Origin: Candidatus Poseidoniales archaeon
GTDB taxonomy: Archaea > Thermoplasmatota > Poseidoniia > Poseidoniales > Thalassarchaeaceae
Assembly (NCBI GenBank): GCA_028283505.1
Contig: JAPOFX010000001.1
Location: forward strand, 201,127 to 265,126
Reading direction: 5' to 3'
DNA: 64,000 nt
Shown in pieces: positions 42,666-52,564 of the stretch (its first letter is position 1; each line of letters starts with the position of its first letter). The notes under the pieces were generated by a model. It did no database searches. It was given only the letters and a program-made list of their open reading frames with translations, and was not told where the DNA came from. The position numbers and the translations under genes were made by a program.

Positions 42666-43463
42666 ATGGAGTTACCGCTCGTGTGCGTTGTGTTGACCGG
42701 TTGTACGGTTGATGAGATGCTCAAGGATGCCTCCTTGGCCACAGCTGCCGGGGCTGATTTAGTTGAGGTTAGGCTCGACAAGCTTTGGACCAGGGAAATA
42801 GAGTTGGAGGAATCGGAAGAAGATAATGATGTAAAGAAATCCCGTAAGGAGGAAGTTGAGTACGAGGTTAAGCCGCTCGATTCAGTCGATCTAAAATCAG
42901 TACTTTCATCGTTCAAGCAGGGGATAGAATTACCAGTAATTCTTACATGTAGGCCTGAGAGACAGGGCGGTTACTATCCAGGTGATGAGTCCAGCAGGAT
43001 CGAGGTATTGAAGACAGCAATTGAGAGTGGTGTCAGTTGGGTTGACCTTGAAGTAGACATCAGCGCATCGGAAAGAAAGTCATTGATGGAAAAGGCCTTG
43101 GGAAAGACCAAGATAATAGCCTCTTATCACTCAGAGGAGCACCCTCCTCCGGCAAGTGAGATAGTGGCTGAGGTGGGAGATTATTCGAGTCAGGGTGATA
43201 TGGTTAAGATATGCTATCCGGTCCAAGGAACTGAAGGGGCATTAAGAATATTTGAAGCCGCATGGGAATTGAGGGATTCGGAGGTTGAGACGTCTGTAAT
43301 GGGACTTGGCCCGGGAGGGGACTGGGTTAGAATTCACGCCCCCTTACTAAGTCAGGGCATGGTGTACACAACAATGCAGGTTGGCTGGCATCTATCGCAC
43401 TCGGGAAGAATAAACGTTTCAGATTTGACAACTGCATGGAAACTTCTGGGCTATTCTGCGTAG
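42666..43463 (+). CDS. aroD: 3-dehydroquinate dehydratase, type I
   Basis: VCVVLTGCTVDEML, GADLVEVRLDKL, LTCRPERQGGYYPG, KTKIIASYHSEEHPP (His), GDMVKICYP (Lys). Confidence 0.9.
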   Translation: MELPLVCVVLTGCTVDEMLKDASLATAAGADLVEVRLDKLWTREIELEESEEDNDVKKSRKEEVEYEVKPLDSVDLKSVLSSFKQGIELPVILTCRPERQGGYYPGDESSRIEVLKTAIESGVSWVDLEVDISASERKSLMEKALGKTKIIASYHSEEHPPPASEIVAEVGDYSSQGDMVKICYPVQGTEGALRIFEAAWELRDSEVETSVMGLGPGGDWVRIHAPLLSQGMVYTTMQVGWHLSHSGRINVSDLTTAWKLLGYSA

Positions 43464-44341
43464 TCCCGTGTACCACTCTGCTCGTCATCAAGATAAGGAA
43501 CTTCGCGACTTTCCTCCGCATTATCTCCCTCTTTTCCGTTTGACATGTACCTAGAATGAACAATCAATGGTGCAATTATACACGCTAAAGGTAATGAACC
43601 GACTAATAGAGTTGCAGTGAATTTTGGAATGTTCAAGCGATCTTCTACATCTATCAGAATTTCGACGTCAACATCCCCTCCGGGCGCACCAGTGTTCGTA
43701 TGTCTCCTATTGTTCCACCCATCAATTACGAGGTAATACAGTACGTCACCACCGCCAAAGAATCCAGAACCGCTGGAGTCAATGGCAACCGAGAACTCTT
43801 GATAGGTAACTCCTTCATATGCATGAACGTCCCTAAAGGGAAGCCAATCATCCATGTCCCTCCATTCAACAGGAAGCTGGTCGAATGCATCGAAGAAATA
43901 GGGGTCATCCCTCATACTATAGTACATCTTATATCTGTCCCAATTTGGTTCAGTCATCAAGTAGATATCTGAATTTGGGTTCAAAGGAGGGTCATCCTGA
44001 TTACTAGCAATACTAATGCAAAAAGTGTACATGTACCCAGGCACCAGCCTCATTCCGATAGCAGTTGCAGTGTCATTGTCTACAGTGAAGTCAGTGAATA
44101 AATCGGTGTCTAAGTCAAATCTTGGGTCTTCAACATTATCCCACCAGCTATCTTCGACCGGCTCTACTGAGATTCTGTTCCCATTGGAAGGGTCATTCAC
44201 TGCGGGAACGTTACAAGATCCCGTGCTCTGAGCAGATACCGTAGGAGAAAGTATCAGTGTGAGAACAAGAAGAAAATTAGGCGCTACTAAGAAGAAGCTG
44301 GTTAATATGGGGAAAACATTCGCTCTATTTCGTGTGACCAT
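43451..44341 (-). CDS. Secreted/membrane-anchored hypothetical protein
   Basis: N-terminal signal-like hydrophobic segment ending VSAQ, Asp-rich ectodomain, C-terminal TM and charged tail; abuts the upstream protease gene. Confidence 0.6.
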   Translation of the reverse strand: MVTRNRANVFPILTSFFLVAPNFLLVLTLILSPTVSAQSTGSCNVPAVNDPSNGNRISVEPVEDSWWDNVEDPRFDLDTDLFTDFTVDNDTATAIGMRLVPGYMYTFCISIASNQDDPPLNPNSDIYLMTEPNWDRYKMYYSMRDDPYFFDAFDQLPVEWRDMDDWLPFRDVHAYEGVTYQEFSVAIDSSGSGFFGGGDVLYYLVIDGWNNRRHTNTGAPGGDVDVEILIDVEDRLNIPKFTATLLVGSLPLACIIAPLIVHSRYMSNGKEGDNAEESREVPYLDDEQSGTRDYAE

Positions 44342-47300
44342 TCAACGCCTCCTGGTTCTAATTGGACGCACATAGCCCGAATCAGCGTCTCTACGCTCTT
44401 CTTCTGACAGATACTTTGGCTGAGGAGGGGGTTTGTGTTGATCCATCCCAGGAAGGCCACCATCAGATTCAACTTCATCGACGTCATATGTTTCCATCAT
44501 ATCCTCGGCTTCAAGCTCTTCTTCGTCTTTCTGCCTCATTATAATCCAACCAAGGAGTAGGACAAGCCCAACCAGAGCGAGAAGTCCCCCACTCTCCCTG
44601 TTGGGAACTATATCCTCCCAAGTCAGATCTGCCAGTGACTTTGGTACGTACTCGTCTTCGGTAGACAGCACGGTGATCACATAGTCTCTCTCTGCGCAGA
44701 CGTTGACAGCATCGCATACTTGCATGGTAATCTTAATCTCTCCTTCTTCACTCCACGTTTCTGGATTCCAATCCCAGTCATTCTTGTAATCACCATCGCC
44801 ATCGGAGTCTACAGATGCATCCAGATCCCACCTGACTACCAAGTCATCAGATAGAGAATCGTCCATATCATTTGTGAAGTCCCCATCTCCATCCGAGTCA
44901 ATCGTTGTGTCAGAATCAATCCATGCAACAAGCCCGTCTTCTAAGTCCTGATCATAAACACTATAATTCAAGTAAACTGAATCCCCCACGTTGACGTAAT
45001 CAGAAGAAATAGGGCTATCAGTTAGAATCACCGGAGACTCCGAAACAACCACATCAATGGACGTGCTGTTTGTTTCCCCTCCTTCAAATCCATCTACCAC
45101 GGTCAGGGTAACTGTATAGGACCCAGGAATCGTATATTGATGCCAAGCTATTCCTCCCTCCACTTGAGGACTAGCATCTCCGAAGTCCCAAATCCATCTA
45201 GTAATCCCATTCCAGTCCACATCTTCACTGTCCATTGAGGATTTTCCAACAAAGGCGGGGTCCGAGTCATAACTTCTGGATCCATCAAACTTGATGAAGC
45301 TCATCGGAGAGACAAATACATCACCAGATTCTGTTTGAGGGACTTGCCAGATAACCTGTTCGGAATCAGTTGGCTCCCGTTTCAAAATAGAACCATTCAC
45401 GTTTGGACAAGAGAAGTCGATCATTGGAACTGGTAGGGGATTTTCGATCCTCAAACTAAATGATTTCTCAGCTGAAGAAAGTCCGAGCACGTCAATGACT
45501 ATCAGTGATACCGTGTATAGACCCGGTTCCATGAATGTGTGACTTACAGATGTAGTATTCTCTATTGTTTCAGGTAAATCAGAGATGGACCATATAGTAG
45601 AGAGCTGAGTTGAGTCCCCATCAGGATCAAATGAGTAACTCGTGAAGGTATATGTTGTGTCCACGGTACCGTCACCAGGTCTTGAAAAGACCGCAACCGG
45701 CCTCTGATTAATCACATTGACCTGGATAGTAGCAGAGGTCGAGTTCCCATCGTCATCGATAACAGTCAATCCTATATTTTTCAGTCCCGGAGTTAACCAT
45801 CCAACTACTGGGTTGGCCAAGTCAGATGAGAAATGAGAGAAATCTGAGGTCATAGTCATGCCTCCTCCGTCAAGATTTACCCCCTCTTCAAAGGTCCAAT
45901 CATAGCTTACTATCATCCCATCACTATCAGTGAATACTACAGGGAGCTCAAGCGGTGTAAGGGTGTATGTCTGAAGTTGGCTATCGAAAATTTGTTGTGG
46001 CACTCTGTTTAGTATCCTGATGAATATAGTATGCTCAACATCGTGAATTCCATCACTGACTAGGAGCGAAAGAGTGTAGATTATCCCATCAGAACTTCCA
46101 TCAACCCACGAGTGACTGGATTCGTATAATCCGATTCCAGATTCTATCTCACCATCTCCCCAGTTCCATTCAAAGTAGAGTTCTTCCAAGGGCAGATTGT
46201 CAGTAGTTCCCAGCGCGGAGAACATCACCTGTTGGTTCGTCATCAGGATTAATTCTTCTGAAACCACAACACCTTCTACGGAAATCTCGGGTATGGGGTC
46301 GCTAGTATCCTCGACGATAACATTCCATGTCTGTGCTTCAGAGTAGTATCCACCTTGATCCATTACAGTCAGGACTATTGGGTAAGTTCCAGGCTCCAAA
46401 TATTGGTGTACTGGATTTTTGAGTGTTGATGATACGTTATCCCCCAGGTCCCAAAAATATGCAATGGGTGTTTCGTTGTTCGAGAAAGAGCCGTTCTCCA
46501 TCCCAAAGCCCCATTCATCGTAACCGGATCCGAACATATTCACAGGGAGCCATGTCTGGGTCGAATTAACCGATACGGAAATTGAAGCTACTGGCTCCAT
46601 ATTGGCCAATTGCAGAGGCAATGAGAACGCTTGATCAACCAAGGATGATGTCACATCCCTTATGTCTATTCCAAAGGTCCATTCAGAGCTGTATGGAGGA
46701 GTGAACCATACGCTCTTCTCGGTTGCAATGCTATTTCCCGCACTTACCGAGAAAACTTTGGTATCAACGAGAGTGTTGTTTGAGAAAGCATCTACTGTGA
46801 CTTCTAGTATCTCGAAAAATGAGTTTGAGACAATATCAAGATCAATTTGCACACTGTCCGACAGGCCATCCTCGTCTCTATCGAACCCCTCTATACTGTC
46901 AATTGATACCTCAGCGGGATCAGTGACCAGCATGGCTTGGACCGTGACAGTGGCGGTAGGATAGCTTCCAGAAGTTATCCCGCAGGTGGCATAGTTGTAA
47001 TCACAATCATCAACAGTAGACTCATACCAAGTTGTCATCCAAACCTCGTCAACATCGGTTCCAAATCCATGAATCAAGCCAGTAATTGAACCAGTTACTT
47101 GATCGACCCTCATTCTGCTCATGGACCAACTCCCGGTACTGCTGTCCTTGGCGAGCAAGGCCCCTTCAAATCCAAATTCTGATGGTTGGGCCATGATATT
47201 CAGAGGGGCCCCAGATCCCTGATTGAATTTGTATGCCCTCATTCCCCACCCCTCCAGTTCTTGTAGGGGGCTTGTCCATGGGTTCACCCATTGATCGTTA

Positions 47301-48454
47301 AACCCGCTCATCTGGGCTTTGCAAATAAAAGCAGATATGCAACCTGCGCTAAGATCAAGATTCGAGAAACCAAAGGCCCCCTGATCGCTGTCTATGGATA
47401 CGGCGAGGGTAAAATTGGCGAAAATATCGCTCATTGTAGTTCCTATGGGTGTTGAACCCGGAGGGGGATTTGATGCCAGATATTCAATTGCACTTCCTCC
47501 AGTATCTGTGTTTGCCACCAACGAAGAGATTGATGAAGCTCCTCCGAGCTTGTCTGATAAGTACATCATGAAGAGGAATCCGGCACCATAATCTGCAATC
47601 CTCTGGTTCCACCACCTCACGCTCATGTTCGAGTTCTGAGACCATGCATTGGCATGTCCAGTTAGGGTATTAGTAACCCCAAAACACAGGTATGACGCCA
47701 TGTCGGCCGCACCCTCATCAATCCAGATAAACTCAAATGGATCTCTGGCATTGTGCAAAAGATGTTGGAATTCATGAGCAATGATCGTGTTTCTCCAGCT
47801 CAGGTCATCAATATCGACGAACAGTGAATCAGTGGAAGAGGATAGGCCAGGAACGAAATATCCACCTATCCCCCCTGCCCCATCAATTGAAAAAATCACA
47901 ATCTCTACTTGACAGTTATTATCAACATCGGGAGTAGTTCCGAAATAACTGGTAACCGTTGGAAAAATCGTCGACTCCCAAGTCGAAGCGATATCATTTA
48001 GGGTCGTGGAAGGTATAACTTGGCCATCTTCAACAATTATTGCCGAATTACTGGAAATCTTTTGAACTGTAGCAGAAATGGTTCCTCCTGCAGTGGAGAT
48101 ATCTCCGGTATCTCCCACGCTCCAGGCATTATCACAATTTCTTGCCAAACCTCTGGAGTTGAGGTAAGATTGAGAAAAGGGAAGTACCAGGTCAGGATAC
48201 CCCTCAGACCTCCATTGCGACTTTAGGAATCCTGTTGCCGAATATATTGGGACCGGGGAGGTCGAGAACAAATACTGTTTGCCATCAGTCGCGGGATCGA
48301 AATCATCCAGATCTCCTACGATACGGTAATTTTGATCCTCCGCATCATCATCTGCAAAAGCCATCGGTGACAAACTTGTCAGTACGAGGAGGGCCACTAG
48401 AGTGATGGCACTATTGGAAGAATACCGACCCGATCGACCTAACATACTCAACAC
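44342..48454 (-). CDS. Large secreted, C-terminally anchored metalloprotease-like protein with PKD domains
   Basis: Signal peptide; IIAHEFQHLLHNARDPFEFIWIDEGAADMASY (HExxH plus downstream E); multiple PKD-type motifs (YFWDLGDNVSSTLKNPVHQYLEPGTYPIVLTV; WIWDFGDASPQVEGGIAWHQYTIPGSYTVTLTV); Asp-rich DSDGDGD repeats; C-terminal TM. Confidence 0.85.
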   Translation of the reverse strand: MLSMLGRSGRYSSNSAITLVALLVLTSLSPMAFADDDAEDQNYRIVGDLDDFDPATDGKQYLFSTSPVPIYSATGFLKSQWRSEGYPDLVLPFSQSYLNSRGLARNCDNAWSVGDTGDISTAGGTISATVQKISSNSAIIVEDGQVIPSTTLNDIASTWESTIFPTVTSYFGTTPDVDNNCQVEIVIFSIDGAGGIGGYFVPGLSSSTDSLFVDIDDLSWRNTIIAHEFQHLLHNARDPFEFIWIDEGAADMASYLCFGVTNTLTGHANAWSQNSNMSVRWWNQRIADYGAGFLFMMYLSDKLGGASSISSLVANTDTGGSAIEYLASNPPPGSTPIGTTMSDIFANFTLAVSIDSDQGAFGFSNLDLSAGCISAFICKAQMSGFNDQWVNPWTSPLQELEGWGMRAYKFNQGSGAPLNIMAQPSEFGFEGALLAKDSSTGSWSMSRMRVDQVTGSITGLIHGFGTDVDEVWMTTWYESTVDDCDYNYATCGITSGSYPTATVTVQAMLVTDPAEVSIDSIEGFDRDEDGLSDSVQIDLDIVSNSFFEILEVTVDAFSNNTLVDTKVFSVSAGNSIATEKSVWFTPPYSSEWTFGIDIRDVTSSLVDQAFSLPLQLANMEPVASISVSVNSTQTWLPVNMFGSGYDEWGFGMENGSFSNNETPIAYFWDLGDNVSSTLKNPVHQYLEPGTYPIVLTVMDQGGYYSEAQTWNVIVEDTSDPIPEISVEGVVVSEELILMTNQQVMFSALGTTDNLPLEELYFEWNWGDGEIESGIGLYESSHSWVDGSSDGIIYTLSLLVSDGIHDVEHTIFIRILNRVPQQIFDSQLQTYTLTPLELPVVFTDSDGMIVSYDWTFEEGVNLDGGGMTMTSDFSHFSSDLANPVVGWLTPGLKNIGLTVIDDDGNSTSATIQVNVINQRPVAVFSRPGDGTVDTTYTFTSYSFDPDGDSTQLSTIWSISDLPETIENTTSVSHTFMEPGLYTVSLIVIDVLGLSSAEKSFSLRIENPLPVPMIDFSCPNVNGSILKREPTDSEQVIWQVPQTESGDVFVSPMSFIKFDGSRSYDSDPAFVGKSSMDSEDVDWNGITRWIWDFGDASPQVEGGIAWHQYTIPGSYTVTLTVVDGFEGGETNSTSIDVVVSESPVILTDSPISSDYVNVGDSVYLNYSVYDQDLEDGLVAWIDSDTTIDSDGDGDFTNDMDDSLSDDLVVRWDLDASVDSDGDGDYKNDWDWNPETWSEEGEIKITMQVCDAVNVCAERDYVITVLSTEDEYVPKSLADLTWEDIVPNRESGGLLALVGLVLLLGWIIMRQKDEEELEAEDMMETYDVDEVESDGGLPGMDQHKPPPQPKYLSEEERRDADSGYVRPIRTRRR

Positions 48455-48503
48455 TCCGTGTAGTACACAGGACTAAACGATTCTAAGACGTATTTTAACA
48501 CCG

Positions 48504-49553
48504 ATGGAGCATCGTTCATACATGAGTCGTACGGGGGGAGGCAGTTTAACAATGGCCACACTCTTATTTCTAAGCATACTTTTTCCTATTTTTAATGCTG
48601 AATCAGCCTCTAATTATGATACTCCAGTTGAATATGAAATCGTCTTACTAAGCGAACATTATCATGATAATGAGGCCTTTACACAGGGTCTTGAAATGCA
48701 CAATGGGAGTATCTACGAAAGTACGGGATTATATGGGAGCTCATCTCTTAGGGAAGTAGACCCATGGTCAGGACAAGTAATTAGATCGGTTTCCTTGAAT
48801 GAAACTATTTTTTCGGAGGGCATCACAGTGTACAATGATACCATAATCATGTTGACTTGGAAAAGTGAAGTAGCTTACGTTTTCGACATCAAAAACCTAA
48901 CAATAGTATCTTCATTTAGTTATCAAGGCGAGGGTTGGGGTATTTGCTATGATGGCAAATATCTGATTATGTCAAATGGCACATCCTCTATCTCAATCAG
49001 AGATCCAAACTCATTTAATGTCCTAAGAGTAGTTACCGTGACTGATGAGTTGGGGAACAGAATCAACAAAATAAATGAGCTGGAATGTGTAACCACCGCG
49101 GAGGGCCCTAGGGTTTTAGCCAATATTTGGCAGGATGACAGGATCATTTTATTCGACCCCTCCAATGGAAGTTTGCTGGGAGATTTTGATGCCTCATCAA
49201 TATCCGAAAAAAATAGTAATGGCATCAATAATGTTCTGAATGGAATAGCGCATCACAACTCCTCTGAATTTTGGATAACTGGGAAGAATTGGTCTTCAAT
49301 GTACCTCGTTTCCATGACCAATATCTCTGGGGTCGAGGAAGGGAATTGTTTCACTGGTTGTGGCCAGAAAAACAATCCAACATCGATAGCCATTATCCCG
49401 GTGCTCTTGATGACGATAACCTTCTCTCTCCCTTTCCTGTTCATGTACCGAAAGACTCGTGACGTGAAGAATCAGCAAATTGATGAAACTAATAATCGGC
49501 ATGATGAACTGCTTGACGCTGTGCCAGCGAGTCAGAGGAGAGGGGGTGATTAG
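48504..49553 (+). CDS. Glutaminyl-peptide cyclotransferase (bacterial/plant beta-propeller type), membrane anchored
   Basis: HDNEAFTQGLEMHNGSIYESTGLYGSSSLREVD...SEGITVYNDTIIMLTWKSEVAYVFD..INELECV..ANIWQDDRIILFD. Start may be ATG 48522. Confidence 0.85.
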   Translation: MEHRSYMSRTGGGSLTMATLLFLSILFPIFNAESASNYDTPVEYEIVLLSEHYHDNEAFTQGLEMHNGSIYESTGLYGSSSLREVDPWSGQVIRSVSLNETIFSEGITVYNDTIIMLTWKSEVAYVFDIKNLTIVSSFSYQGEGWGICYDGKYLIMSNGTSSISIRDPNSFNVLRVVTVTDELGNRINKINELECVTTAEGPRVLANIWQDDRIILFDPSNGSLLGDFDASSISEKNSNGINNVLNGIAHHNSSEFWITGKNWSSMYLVSMTNISGVEEGNCFTGCGQKNNPTSIAIIPVLLMTITFSLPFLFMYRKTRDVKNQQIDETNNRHDELLDAVPASQRRGGD

Positions 49554-49554
49554 G

Positions 49555-50310
49555 GTGATTGACGATCAAGTAGAGGAATTTGACGAAATGTCAGGACTCG
49601 AACTTTGGCTCTCGGACCTTTCCACCGACTCAGCGACCAGAAATCTGGGGGCGTTTCTACTGGGAATTGGGGGGGCATTGGGAATCATAATTGGAATCAT
49701 GCTCATCTCCGGTAACGTAAGCGATATTCTGTCGGGTCAGATGGAAGAGTCAGGAGGTACCGCCGATATTAATGGAATAGTAATTTCCGAGCTGGTGGGT
49801 AACTCATCTGGAGGTAATGGAGTTGAGGGGGTTGAAGTTACATTGTTCGATGAAGAGGGATTGGTGGCAGGTAGCGATTCTACTGATTCAGGAGGAAGAT
49901 TCTCAATTAACGATGTCCCCAGAAGGGCAGTGGTACTGGAGATAGAACATCCCGGCAATATCACTGTTCAGGTTTCATTGGTCCCAGGGGACCATTCTCA
50001 GATTTCTGTAACACTGGTGGAGGGAGAAGGAATTAATGAAATCGACATGCTAGGAGAAAGCCATCTCGGGGAATCAGTCATTATTGCGACTATTTTTGCG
50101 GTCTTCGCGTTGTTGACTGGATTCGCAGGCATTGCAGGAGCTCTGGAAGCCAATAAGGGTACTAGCTATAGGAAAACTTGGTGGCTGGCATTCTTCAGCC
50201 TATGGAGCGGGGGGATGATCTTTGTTGGGCCCCTATTCACCCTATCAGGAATGGGTTTGGTAGGTCTTTCGAGAAATCAATTCTATGACGTTTACTCGAA
50301 GGAGGATTAG
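49555..50310 (+). CDS. Membrane protein with carboxypeptidase-regulatory-like beta-sandwich domain
   Basis: TM, then VEVTLFDEEGLVAGSDSTDSGGRFSINDVPRRAVVLEIEHPG, then TM pair. GTG 49555 or ATG 49588 start. Confidence 0.6.
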   Translation: MIDDQVEEFDEMSGLELWLSDLSTDSATRNLGAFLLGIGGALGIIIGIMLISGNVSDILSGQMEESGGTADINGIVISELVGNSSGGNGVEGVEVTLFDEEGLVAGSDSTDSGGRFSINDVPRRAVVLEIEHPGNITVQVSLVPGDHSQISVTLVEGEGINEIDMLGESHLGESVIIATIFAVFALLTGFAGIAGALEANKGTSYRKTWWLAFFSLWSGGMIFVGPLFTLSGMGLVGLSRNQFYDVYSKED

Positions 50311-50312
50311 TT

Positions 50313-51659
50313 GTGTATCTAATCACAATAGAGGGTGGAGATGGAAGTGGAAAGGGACTCGCCACCAAGGTAGTTTCTGAAGTAATGAGGAAAGAATTCC
50401 CTTTCGTTTCTGTTAGTGTTACTGGAGAGCCGAGGAGGGATCACCCACTTGGAAGGTTGGCTATTGACTCAGTCAGGAGAAAGACAACCACTCCCGAGAA
50501 TGAGGCAGGACTTTTCGCGGCTGATAGAGTCGATCACTCGCATGGTTGGATTCTGCCCAAGTTGGAGGCTGGGATAGGCGTGGTTAGTGAGAGGAATATT
50601 CACTCATCCCTAGTTTACCAGGGCATTGTTGGAGGACTTGGGATAAATAGAGTAGCACATATGAATTCTGCAGCTTTAGTTCCGGACCTATGTATTTGGG
50701 TTGATTGCGACCCTAAGGTAGCACTTAGTAGAATTAAGAGCGGAACTTTGAGAGCGCACTCGGACAAAGAGGAATACTTCGAGACCAGCGTACTCCAAGA
50801 GCAAATTCGAGAGGGCTACAAGAAATTACTATCGGGAGAAGTGGAGATGCCCACGCCATTCGACATGGGCGCCATTATCGGACCAGTATTGAATGAGGGT
50901 TCTGAGGAGGATTTCAGAATGAAGCTCAAGTCCCTAATTAGAAATTTTATGCATTCCAAGCCAGAACCGGTAAATGTCCGGTCTGAGGAAGTTGATAAGA
51001 ATCTAGTTAGATCACTGATTAAATCATCTAGGGGCCAATCCACATTGGAGGGACTTGGTGTGAAGCCTACCGTCAGGGAAGACGATTGGTTATGCGGGGA
51101 AGCCCCATGGAGGGTACTCAAGGATTTCCAAGCTAATCACTCACAAGTAATCGGTAACTCCCCGGACAGTGAAAGGATTGATGTCCCAAAACACGTATTG
51201 TCCCATTCAATATCTTCAATCTGTGGCACTCTCTCTCTGATGAGATCTGCTGATATCAGAGAACTTCGCAGATCATTGGGCCCAGTTAGATCTGTTTCAG
51301 AGAGGCATACTCAGACCATTGTAAGTTACCTTAATAGGAAATTAGGATGTATCCACCAGCACAAGTCACTAATTGGAAGGGAGGCCCCTCGTTCACAGAT
51401 GAAGGAAGAGTATCGCCCATTTGGAAGGCTGGCAATTTCGATATGGCCCTTGAAAGAGGCCTTGATAAAATGGCAAAAGAAAAATCCTCGTACGCATCTT
51501 AGATTCGCAATGGGGCAGATAGTCAAGTCAGGGAACTATGACTCAGCAATAAATTCCACGATCGAGAGAATCTCCATCTTGGGATCTGGTAGTTCTAAAT
51601 TTGAGGCACCCACTAACGAGCTAGAACTCATTTCATGGTGGTCTCACTCATCAGGGTAA
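50313..51659 (+). CDS. Thymidylate kinase-like P-loop domain fused to uncharacterised ~230 aa C-terminal domain
   Basis: YLITIEGGDGSGKGLATKVV, TGEPRRDHPLG, AGLFAADRVDHSHGWILPKLEAGIGVVSERNIHSSLVYQG, PDLCIWVDCDPKVALSRI; GTG start; the C-terminal half is not recognised. Confidence 0.75.
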   Translation: MYLITIEGGDGSGKGLATKVVSEVMRKEFPFVSVSVTGEPRRDHPLGRLAIDSVRRKTTTPENEAGLFAADRVDHSHGWILPKLEAGIGVVSERNIHSSLVYQGIVGGLGINRVAHMNSAALVPDLCIWVDCDPKVALSRIKSGTLRAHSDKEEYFETSVLQEQIREGYKKLLSGEVEMPTPFDMGAIIGPVLNEGSEEDFRMKLKSLIRNFMHSKPEPVNVRSEEVDKNLVRSLIKSSRGQSTLEGLGVKPTVREDDWLCGEAPWRVLKDFQANHSQVIGNSPDSERIDVPKHVLSHSISSICGTLSLMRSADIRELRRSLGPVRSVSERHTQTIVSYLNRKLGCIHQHKSLIGREAPRSQMKEEYRPFGRLAISIWPLKEALIKWQKKNPRTHLRFAMGQIVKSGNYDSAINSTIERISILGSGSSKFEAPTNELELISWWSHSSG

Positions 51660-52564
51660 TCCACGAGGGAGAGCCTGGAATTCGCGGGAAGTACGACAGA
51701 TGACGGCGACTCAAATAAATCCGGCTTGGACGACAACGCCGAGCAGACAAACCATCCAATAACAAACCCTGCCATAAATCCTGTAATCACTCTAACGCCA
51801 TTGGTAGACTCATAATCCGTCAGCAGTTGAGTAAAACCATCAATTGCCATGGGTACAATGCCCAAAAGAAGTAGAAGCATCATCAATCTCATTCGCCTGT
51901 CCGTAAGATAAACAGATTCTATGGAGTCATCGTCAAACACGGAAAGGAATGAATCCCTAACAGTCCATCTATTCAGCCCTCTTAACCTGAAAAATAGGCA
52001 TCCCATAAAAAATCCTGAGAATATCCCTATGTCTCTAGTGCATACAGGCATTTGATTATCATTCAAGGCCCATGAGCGATCGTGTTTCTGATGGCAATTA
52101 ATATCTCCAAATGCATATACAAACCCAAACACCGGGTTCAGTTCGGACCATGAAAAATATCCTCCATGTGCAGATTGATTATGCCCCAACCTTCCATCCT
52201 CTGGGTGTTCATCATTTCCCCAACTCCCCTCATTCATGTAATCAATTGTATTGGCCCTCCCGGATAACTCTGGAACAGTCCCTTCATGAAGCATCAAAGG
52301 AGAAACAAAGAACATCAAGAGTAGCAAGCCAGATACCCCGGCCAAGATAGAAGAAATCTTGATTTCCCTATCTCTGTCCAATCTTCCGTTTTTGAGAGCA
52401 TCAGGGATAAAACCACTACCAGAACCATCCTTTAGAGTATCTTTGACCACCGAACTTCCCTTCAGAGCACATACTGTAACAACCATCGATCCCGCAACTA
52501 GGACGATTGGCGAGTCCTCGACAAGTCCACCAATCAAACCCTCCTTCTGACAAACGATGCACAC
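51644..52564 (-). CDS. Hypothetical multi-pass membrane protein
   Basis: Several hydrophobic segments; convergent overlap with the dTMP kinase-like gene end. Confidence 0.5.
   Translation of the reverse strand: MCIVCQKEGLIGGLVEDSPIVLVAGSMVVTVCALKGSSVVKDTLKDGSGSGFIPDALKNGRLDRDREIKISSILAGVSGLLLLMFFVSPLMLHEGTVPELSGRANTIDYMNEGSWGNDEHPEDGRLGHNQSAHGGYFSWSELNPVFGFVYAFGDINCHQKHDRSWALNDNQMPVCTRDIGIFSGFFMGCLFFRLRGLNRWTVRDSFLSVFDDDSIESVYLTDRRMRLMMLLLLLGIVPMAIDGFTQLLTDYESTNGVRVITGFMAGFVIGWFVCSALSSKPDLFESPSSVVLPANSRLSLVDYPDE

Noticed and set aside
44740-44910. Asp-rich repeated codons (DSDGDGD) as possible DNA repeat array
   Set aside because: Explained by Ca-binding-like protein repeats inside the PKD protease, not a separate DNA element.
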